Assembly (NCBI GenBank): GCA_021790135.1
Contig: JAJYIJ010000029.1
Coordinates: 1-10,064 of the forward strand
DNA length: 10,064 bases
Direction: 5' to 3'
Source of the DNA: a bacterium
Lineage (GTDB): Bacteria; Patescibacteriota; Patescibacteriia; Magasanikbacterales; GWA2-37-8
Made by a program: the position numbers and the translations under genes. Positions within the stretch are counted from its first letter, which is position 1, and the number at the start of each line of letters is the position of its first letter. Positions 6,796 through 10,064 of this stretch are shown here, piece by piece. Below the pieces are notes generated by a model. The model searched no databases, was not told the origin of the DNA, and saw only the letters and a program-made list of their open reading frames with translations.

Positions 6796-8541
6796 CTACT
6801 CAACGACAGCCGCACCTTGAGTTGAACCAGAATCGTTATTCGCTAAGAGATTCATTAAAGCCGCAGCCGTAAGAGAAAATTGTTTCTCGACTGCACTATC
6901 CGTTGCGCTCAGGTTAAGCGGCTCCGTTAATGTCAGAGTTTTTCCAACTTGGTTCGCGCTCGGAACAACCGCTACTTCAAAATACAGACCGGTTTGGCTG
7001 TCGGCCGGCAGGCTGTCGATATTCCAGTTTACAGTGTGGTTCGAAGCGTCATAGGAAAGTGGCTGCCCGATCGTGACGCTTTGCCGGCCGGTAAAGCTGA
7101 CTCCTGCTGGCAGAGTTGTTTGAAAATGGACGTTATCGACAGCGTGAATGCCATTGGTGATGCGAACAAAAATCCAATAGGTCGTTTGCGAACCGACCAT
7201 CGGCGGCAAGGGTCCACGTCCCAGTTGGTCGCCATCAGGAGTGTAATAACGGGTTTGAGCAGTCAAATAAAGTTCGGTGGGAAGGGGAAGAGAGGCGGCA
7301 ACTCCGCTAAGAGTGAAGCTTTGTCCGAGCACATTCGGTAAATTGGCCGTAAGGCTTGGCGTAAGAGTGAAATCACTGACGTCCGCCGCCGTAAACTTTG
7401 GTAAAAATATAAGGGTAAGATTGAAGCTGTCGGCCGTTCCCGGCAACGCATCAGTCAACGCTGTTCGGTTGTTTTGCTTAATAAGCAATGAATTTCCGCT
7501 CGTTGTAATCTGGTTAGCCTTAGCGGTTGCCGCTAAATCGAGAATTCCCGGCGTAGGAGTAAGAGTGAGTAAGGCGTTTTTAAATTCCAAATTGCCGTCG
7601 TTTTTCCATTGGACACTGGCGGTCGTACTGGTACCGGGTTCGACAAAAGTTGGTGGATTTTGATAGGAAACAGTAACGCTAGCATGTGGAGCAAAGACGT
7701 TGATATTTTTTTCTGTTCCGATTTGGGGAATGTCCTGACTGTTGGCAAGAATATGCGGTGTGACGGTGAGCGGCAGAGAAACCGCGTCTGTGGAAGCGGT
7801 AATTGTTCCGGTGATGGTTTCTTTGGCTCCGGATGCTAAGGTTAAACCTTCGATTTGGCCGCTTAAAATTTTTACAGTATTTTGCGGCTCGGCGACAATT
7901 CGGATATTGTTGACTGGATGATTGGCAGTGTTTACAAGTGTGTACGTCCAGGGCAGCGGCTCATTAGGGAAAGTGTTTGAGGCCACCGATAAGCTGCCTT
8001 GCAAAATACTTTCGGGTAGTCTCGCCAGAAAACTGCCATAAGCTTGTTCTGTTCGGCTGTTGCCTTTTTGATTGTACGAAAGGGTGGCGATAATATTATC
8101 TGTTGCGCCTGGCTGGCTCCAAAATTCGCCAGTCACATCCGCCTGTCCTTCCGCGCCGGGCGGAAGAGCCGGAAGAGAGAACGTTGAGACGTCAGAAAAA
8201 ACATTCTCTGGCGTACTGCTTCGGTCAACGATAAATCCGGCGGGAAGTTTAAGTGCTAAAATTGGATTTTCCAAAATACTTTTACTGTCATTGGCGTAGT
8301 TGATTTTGAGATGGACTTCATCGCCGCTTTGAATACGCGCGCTGCCAAGCGAAAGCGTCAGCTTAATCTGATCGGCAACCGTCGGCTTCCAAAGAAATAA
8401 AAAAATCCCGGTGGCCAGCAAAATAATTGCAAAGCAGAGCAGGATGAGATCAAAAATAAATAATTGCTTGGCGTGGGCATACACAGAAGCATAACGTTTC
8501 TGATAGTGTGCCCTCGCAGCTTGATGAATTCTGTGAAACAT
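6796..8541 (-). CDS. Large single-pass surface protein with four DUF11/Ig-like repeats
   Basis: The 581-residue protein has a short basic cytoplasmic tail (1-26), one transmembrane segment (about 27-51) and an extracellular part of about 530 residues. The ectodomain is rich in beta-strand, Ser, Thr, Asn and Pro and appears to lack cysteine. Four related domains can be made out at about 58-172, 178-283, 286-415 and 421-556. Each has a charged or polar strand, a segment such as VHLKINYANDS (76-86) or WIFVRITNG (456-464), and in domains 1 and 4 an LPAG turn (99-102, 477-480), the pattern of DUF11/CARDB-like sandwiches used in adhesins and envelope proteins. No sortase motif or second membrane segment is seen at the C-terminus, so it is N-terminally anchored (type II). 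A structural or adhesive role at the cell surface is inferred; no enzyme motif is visible. Alone on its strand, it has its own promoter and a shared terminator. Confidence 0.75.
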   Translation of the reverse strand: MFHRIHQAARAHYQKRYASVYAHAKQLFIFDLILLCFAIILLATGIFLFLWKPTVADQIKLTLSLGSARIQSGDEVHLKINYANDSKSILENPILALKLPAGFIVDRSSTPENVFSDVSTFSLPALPPGAEGQADVTGEFWSQPGATDNIIATLSYNQKGNSRTEQAYGSFLARLPESILQGSLSVASNTFPNEPLPWTYTLVNTANHPVNNIRIVAEPQNTVKILSGQIEGLTLASGAKETITGTITASTDAVSLPLTVTPHILANSQDIPQIGTEKNINVFAPHASVTVSYQNPPTFVEPGTSTTASVQWKNDGNLEFKNALLTLTPTPGILDLAATAKANQITTSGNSLLIKQNNRTALTDALPGTADSFNLTLIFLPKFTAADVSDFTLTPSLTANLPNVLGQSFTLSGVAASLPLPTELYLTAQTRYYTPDGDQLGRGPLPPMVGSQTTYWIFVRITNGIHAVDNVHFQTTLPAGVSFTGRQSVTIGQPLSYDASNHTVNWNIDSLPADSQTGLYFEVAVVPSANQVGKTLTLTEPLNLSATDSAVEKQFSLTAAALMNLLANNDSGSTQGAAVVE

Positions 8542-8560
8542 ACGGTTGGTTTGTAACCTA

Positions 8561-8590
8561 AGTATAGCGCAGTTTAAGCAGAAGAGTCAA
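8561..8590 (-). promoter_or_regulatory. Promoter of the surface-protein gene
   Basis: On the minus strand TTGACT (8590-8585), an 18-bp spacer and TATACT (8566-8561) predict a start near 8554, about 13 bases before the ATG at 8541. No Shine-Dalgarno sequence lies in that short leader. The -35 box abuts the T-run of the upstream gene's terminator. Confidence 0.65.
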
Positions 8591-8617
8591 AAATAAAAAA
8601 CTCCCGTAAGGGAGTTT
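8590..8617 (-). terminator. Intrinsic terminator of the HTH regulator gene
   Basis: AAACTCCC and GGGAGTTT (8617-8610 with 8605-8598 on the minus strand) form a perfect 8-bp stem with the tetraloop TTAC, followed by TTTATTTTT. It ends the transcript of the regulator 16 bases after its stop codon. Confidence 0.85.
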
Positions 8618-8632
8618 AAAAGTTTGGAAAAG

Positions 8633-9037
8633 TTATGATGCGGGTGGTTTTTTTGTTGGCGTCAAGCTATCTATGGTTGTGGCAGTTGGTTCGGTTGAAG
8701 AGGCAGTATTTTTGTTCTCCGTTTTTTGATTTAGAACAGGAGGAAGAGATTTTGGGTTGGGGGAGTAGAGCGGGTTTTTAATTTTCCATTTATCCACAAA
8801 TTGCCCGATACCTTTTTTGGCTAATTTATTTTTGACAGTCGTGTGTCTTTGTGACCACTTAACAAGACTCTCAAAGTTCAGTTTATAACGTCCTGAAACG
8901 ACCACATAGGTGACCTCTTGAGAACGAATAGCTCGTCGGATAGTTTGAGTGTTAACACCAAAAAGCCGAGCGGCTTCAGAAACTGAAACCCTTATAAGTT
9001 CTTTGCCACTAGATGACTGGCTAATTGATTTTTCCAT
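8633..9037 (-). CDS. Small helix-turn-helix DNA-binding regulator with disordered tail
   Basis: From the ATG at 9037 the protein has 134 residues. Residues about 15-64 form a MerR/excisionase-like (HTH_17) winged helix: VSVSEAARLFGVNTQTIRRA (17-36) is a typical helix-turn-helix, and VTYVVVSGRYKLNFESLVKW (42-61) fits the following beta-wing and helix. A basic segment follows (about 64-85), and the last 45 residues are Pro/Ser/Thr/Lys/Asn-rich and probably disordered. The frame is open upstream to 9109, but that start lies before the strong promoter (9065-9093), so 9037 is chosen. No Shine-Dalgarno sequence is visible. A 22-bp palindrome overlaps its own -10 and start site, and two more copies lie upstream, so it is probably an autorepressor controlling the divergent transcript as well. 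Specific targets and signal are unknown. Confidence 0.7.
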   Translation of the reverse strand: MEKSISQSSSGKELIRVSVSEAARLFGVNTQTIRRAIRSQEVTYVVVSGRYKLNFESLVKWSQRHTTVKNKLAKKGIGQFVDKWKIKNPLYSPNPKSLPPVLNQKTENKNTASSTEPTATTIDSLTPTKKPPAS

Positions 9038-9043
9038 AAGATT

Positions 9044-9065
9044 TTGTATAGAGAAATCTAGACAA
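9044..9065. promoter_or_regulatory. Operator A: 22-bp palindrome over the regulator promoter
   Basis: TTGTATAGA-N4-TCTAGACAA is an imperfect inverted repeat with 9-bp arms. Its right edge shares the last base of the minus-strand -10 box, so a bound protein would block transcription initiation of the HTH gene. It matches operators B and C. Confidence 0.65.
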
Positions 9066-9093
9066 TTATAACAAATTTTGTTTATTTTGTCAA
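9065..9093 (-). promoter_or_regulatory. Consensus sigma-70 promoter of the HTH regulator
   Basis: On the minus strand TTGACA (9093-9088), a 17-bp spacer and TATAAT (9070-9065) match the housekeeping consensus at all twelve positions. The start is predicted near 9058, giving a leader of about 20 bases to the ATG at 9037. Such a strong promoter overlapped by an operator is typical of a repressed gene. Confidence 0.85.
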
Positions 9094-9112
9094 GAAAATA
9101 ACATGACAAAAT
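9084..9112. repeat. Inverted repeat at the centre of the mirrored promoter region
   Basis: ATTTTGTCA (9084-9092) and TGACAAAAT (9104-9112) are perfect 9-bp inverted repeats around 11 bases. Their midpoint, 9098, is also the midpoint between operators A and B. The left arm contains most of the -35 box of the regulator promoter. Confidence 0.6.
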
Positions 9113-9131
9113 ATTAAATAAAATTTAAATT
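9103..9131 (+). promoter_or_regulatory. Degenerate mirror copy of the regulator promoter
   Basis: ATGACA (9103-9108), a 17-bp spacer and TAAATT (9126-9131) occupy the same places relative to operator B as the consensus promoter does to operator A, but on the plus strand. The -10 match is poor, so activity is doubtful. The only frame just after it is a five-codon one (9161-9178). Confidence 0.3.
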
Positions 9132-9152
9132 TGTCTAGACTAATCTATACAA
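9131..9152. promoter_or_regulatory. Operator B: 22-bp palindrome
   Basis: TTGTCTAGA-N4-TCTATACAA is nearly the reverse complement of operator A, with arms differing only at one position per half. It lies at the mirror position of A about 9098. Confidence 0.6.
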
Positions 9153-9201
9153 ATAATGAAATGAAATCGCTAAAATAAGCAAAAAATATTTTAAAAAATA
9201 C

Positions 9202-9207
9202 TATAAT
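9202..9207 (+). promoter_or_regulatory. Candidate -10 box of the plus-strand transcript controlled by operator C
   Basis: TATAAT (9202-9207) is a perfect -10 hexamer on the plus strand, four bases before operator C. A matching -35 is not evident in the A-rich upstream sequence. The start would be near 9214, inside operator C, and the transcript would run into the structured element at 9294-9399. Confidence 0.45.
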
Positions 9208-9210
9208 TTT

Positions 9211-9232
9211 TTGTATAGATTATTGTATACAA
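9211..9232. promoter_or_regulatory. Operator C: 22-bp palindrome
   Basis: TTGTATAGA-N4-TGTATACAA is the third copy of the palindrome. It overlaps the predicted start of a plus-strand transcript, as operator A does for the regulator gene. Its centre is 80 bases from that of B, which is 87 bases from that of A. Confidence 0.6.
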
Positions 9233-9284
9233 TTTTAGTTTCTATTATAAATAATTATTACAAACTTGTTCTTTTGATGGTCTT

Positions 9285-9446
9285 ATGTCTGTCTTGTTGT
9301 TATTCCGAGTGGGTGATTGTCATAGGGTTCATCTCCGCTCAGACGGCCCACCCGTCTCAATCTTTAACGTGAGGCTGGCTACGCCCGGAATAGTTGCAAA
9401 AGAATTAGGGCACATAACCTTTGACGAAATGCCATTTTTCTGGTAG
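9285..9446 (+). CDS. Possible 53-residue micro-protein overlapping a structured RNA
   Basis: An ATG at 9285 opens a 53-codon frame ending with TAG at 9444-9446. The product begins MSVLLLFRVG, has a short hydrophobic start only, and ends ITFDEMPFFW. I recognise no family. It lies downstream of operator C and before a hairpin terminator, so it has the context of a small expressed gene. There is no Shine-Dalgarno sequence; GATGG (9276-9280) is too weak. The same bases form a convincing RNA fold, and the frame may simply be open by chance in a GC-richer stretch. I regard the RNA reading as more likely, though both could be true. Confidence 0.3.
   Translation: MSVLLLFRVGDCHRVHLRSDGPPVSIFNVRLATPGIVAKELGHITFDEMPFFW
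9294..9399 (+). ncRNA. Candidate structured RNA with pseudoknot, no known family recognised
   Basis: P1: TTGTTGTTATTCCG (9294-9307) pairs with CGGAATAGTTGCAA (9386-9399) at 13 of 14 positions, three of them G-U, which fits a plus-strand RNA and not the opposite strand. P2: GATTG (9315-9319) with CAATC (9358-9362). P3: AGACGG (9341-9346) with CCGTCT (9352-9357), stacking directly on P2. P4: GGC (9373-9375) with GCC (9383-9385). The entire P3 loop CCCAC (9347-9351) is complementary to GTGGG (9309-9313) between P1 and P2, forming a pseudoknot. The element is richer in G+C than the AT-rich DNA before it. It lies downstream of operator C and upstream of a terminator-like hairpin (9460-9478). It could be a small regulatory RNA or a riboswitch-like leader. 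Confidence 0.45.
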
Positions 9447-9449
9447 AAT
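9421..9449 (+). promoter_or_regulatory. Sigma-70-type promoter upstream of the repeat and sigma gene
   Basis: TTGACG (9421-9426), a 17-bp spacer and TAGAAT (9444-9449) preceded by TGG form a good promoter with an extended -10. The predicted start is near 9456. It could provide basal transcription of the ECF sigma gene with a leader of about 280 bases. The box overlaps the stop codon of the 53-codon frame. Confidence 0.5.
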
Positions 9450-9459
9450 AAGCACCATT

Positions 9460-9485
9460 AAGAGTAGGTGGTACTCTTTATTATT
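9460..9485 (+). terminator. Hairpin terminator or 5' hairpin
   Basis: AAGAGTA (9460-9466) and TACTCTT (9472-9478) form a perfect 7-bp stem with loop GGTGG, followed by TATTATT. It would end the transcript crossing 9294-9399. For a transcript starting at about 9456 it is instead a 5'-terminal hairpin. Confidence 0.5.
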
Positions 9486-9508
9486 GAACTCATAGCGAAT
9501 TTTCCAAT

Positions 9509-9537
9509 TGTCATTCTGAGCGAAGCGAAGAATCTTC
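9509..9537. repeat. Dispersed GTCATTCTGAG-type repeat
   Basis: TGTCATTCTGAGCGAAGCGA and the following AGAATCTTC belong to a short repeat scattered in many bacterial genomes, including Patescibacteria. It has no coding function. Only this copy is in the window, so its repetitive nature is known from elsewhere. Confidence 0.55.
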
Positions 9538-9540
9538 AAA

Positions 9541-9651
9541 TGTCATTCCCGTGTAAACCATGCCTACCGCCTGCCTGCCGGTAGGCAGGGCAAGGCAGGC
9601 GGGAATCCAGGCACTTGGCCACTAGATCCCCGCTCGGGGGCGGGTATGACA
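9541..9651. repeat. MITE/REP-like palindromic element with nested hairpins
   Basis: The element is bounded by TGTCATTCCCG (9541-9551) and CGGGTATGACA (9641-9651), inverted repeats matching at 10 of 11 positions. Inside are TGCCTACCG (9561-9569) paired with CGGTAGGCA (9579-9587), a run of CCTGCC/GGCAGG units, and CCCCG-CT-CGGGG near the right end. It has no open frame for a transposase. The family GTCATTCCCG...CGGGAATCCAG is a widely dispersed non-autonomous repeat. It sits inside the leader of the sigma gene. Confidence 0.65.
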
Positions 9652-9666
9652 AGTTGTTAGGCATCA

Positions 9667-9680
9667 AATACGTACGTATT
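9667..9680. repeat. Perfect 14-bp palindrome upstream of the sigma gene
   Basis: AATACGTACGTATT is a perfect palindrome 23 bases upstream of the ECF-type -35 box. It could be an operator for a dimeric regulator, but nothing else supports this. Confidence 0.35.
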
Positions 9681-9702
9681 GATTTTTTGGCAAAAATAAC
9701 AG

Positions 9703-9728
9703 TGTAACAAATATTATTTTTTTACGTC
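9703..9728 (+). promoter_or_regulatory. ECF-type promoter of the sigma gene, probably autoregulated
   Basis: TGTAAC (9703-9708), a 16-bp spacer and CGTC (9725-9728) match the layout of promoters read by ECF sigma factors (AAC in the -35, CGTC in the -10, 16-17 bases apart). The predicted start falls at about 9734-9736, at the ATG. A sigma-70 box TATTAT (9712-9717) with TTGGCA (9687-9692) 19 bases upstream is a weaker alternative. Confidence 0.55.
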
Positions 9729-9735
9729 TTCTACA

Positions 9736-10064
9736 ATGCCAGGTAAAGTAAACGAAAAGGTTTTGCTCTATCAGCTGCAAACGACACTGAATCCGGAAAT
9801 GTTTGCAGAGCTGTATGACATGTATGTGGAACAAATTTACCGGTTTGTCTATTTTAAAGTTTCTTCTCACGAAGAAGCCGAAGATATAACATCCGATGTT
9901 TTTTTAAAGGCCTGGCATTATATTCAAGAGAGAAAGCAAATAAAAAGTTTCCGCGGATTGCTGTATCGGATCGCCAGGAATTGCGTCATTGATTTATACC
10001 GGCAGAAATATGGCAAGCCGGAAATGTTTCTCGATGATTCAATCGAGGTTGGAGATGAATATAA
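9736..10064 (+). CDS. ECF-family RNA polymerase sigma factor, N-terminal part
   Basis: The gene runs off the window; 109 residues are visible. Residues about 22-90 form sigma region 2: FAELYDMYVEQIYRFVYF (23-40), EEAEDITSDVFLKAW (46-60), and SFRGLLYRIARNCVIDLYRQ (71-90), which carries the DNA-melting and -10 recognition helix. Region 4 must lie beyond the edge. ECF sigma factors guide RNA polymerase to a small stress or envelope regulon and are usually held by an anti-sigma factor encoded next door, here outside the window. The ATG at 9736 follows the promoter so closely that the mRNA is probably leaderless. No Shine-Dalgarno sequence is present. The ECF-type promoter in front implies positive autoregulation. 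Confidence 0.88.
   Translation, partial: MPGKVNEKVLLYQLQTTLNPEMFAELYDMYVEQIYRFVYFKVSSHEEAEDITSDVFLKAWHYIQERKQIKSFRGLLYRIARNCVIDLYRQKYGKPEMFLDDSIEVGDEY

Noticed and set aside
6949..7341. 130-codon plus-strand frame inside the surface-protein gene
   Set aside because: It is antisense to a coherent repeat protein with promoter and terminator on the other strand.
9038..9109. Upstream start of the HTH gene (MSCYFLDK...)
   Set aside because: The consensus promoter at 9065-9093 lies inside this extension, so it would not be in the transcript.
9044..9232. CRISPR array or recombination sites for the three 22-bp repeats
   Set aside because: Orientation, unequal spacing (87 and 80 bases), palindromic form and promoter overlap fit operators; no cas or recombinase gene is present, and the sites do not resemble a Xer dif site.
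9664..9870. 68-codon minus-strand frame over the sigma gene start
   Set aside because: It is antisense to the conserved sigma region 2 and its product has no family character.

Overview
The window looks like a chromosomal segment of a streamlined, uncultured bacterium, most plausibly a member of the Patescibacteria (Candidate Phyla Radiation). This is inferred from the gene mix, the tight gene packing, the missing Shine-Dalgarno sequences, a one-pass surface protein with DUF11-like repeats, and dispersed GTCATTCTGAG / GTCATTCCCG repeats. None of these is a proof of lineage and no marker gene such as rRNA is present.

Layout. 1-113 holds a strong inverted repeat and a terminator. 132-2037 (+) is a two-gene operon: an EamA-type membrane transporter and a membrane-anchored clan GH-A glycosidase. 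2113-4046 (-) is a second two-gene operon with an ATGA overlap: a class I methyltransferase followed by inositol-3-phosphate synthase. Upstream of it on the same strand lies tRNA-Val(UAC) (4122-4195). Reading the other way are an aromatic/neutral amino-acid permease (4294-5457) and S-adenosylmethionine synthetase metK (5587-6738), with a foldable leader between them. A bidirectional terminator (6751-6779) separates metK from a convergent gene (6796-8541, -) for a large single-pass extracellular beta-sandwich protein. A small helix-turn-helix regulator (8633-9037, -) follows. A 700-base non-coding region full of regulatory signals (9038-9735) leads to the start of an ECF sigma factor (9736 to the window end, +).

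How the parts fit. metK makes the S-adenosylmethionine that the methyltransferase would consume. The methyltransferase is translationally coupled to the enzyme that commits glucose 6-phosphate to inositol, so a methylated inositol or an inositol-lipid step is a reasonable but unproven idea. Most genes here have a recognisable sigma-70-type promoter placed so that the transcript begins 0 to about 30 bases before the ATG, and none has a Shine-Dalgarno sequence, so leaderless or short-leader translation seems usual.

Most interesting region. Between the HTH regulator and the sigma factor there are three copies of a 22-bp imperfect palindrome (TTGTMTAGA-N4-TSTAKACAA). One overlaps the regulator's own near-perfect promoter. 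One sits in a mirror-image copy of that promoter. One sits just after a TATAAT box on the plus strand. Downstream of the third copy lies an RNA-like element (9294-9399) with a 14-position closing stem containing G-U pairs, two inner helices, and a 5-nt loop perfectly complementary to a 5-nt junction segment (a pseudoknot). The same stretch also contains a 53-codon open frame. The sigma gene is preceded by TGTAAC-N16-CGTC, the layout of an ECF-dependent promoter, placed so that the mRNA would begin at or next to the ATG. Together this looks like a compact regulatory module: an autoregulated repressor, a repressed small RNA or micro-protein, and an autoregulated ECF sigma factor.
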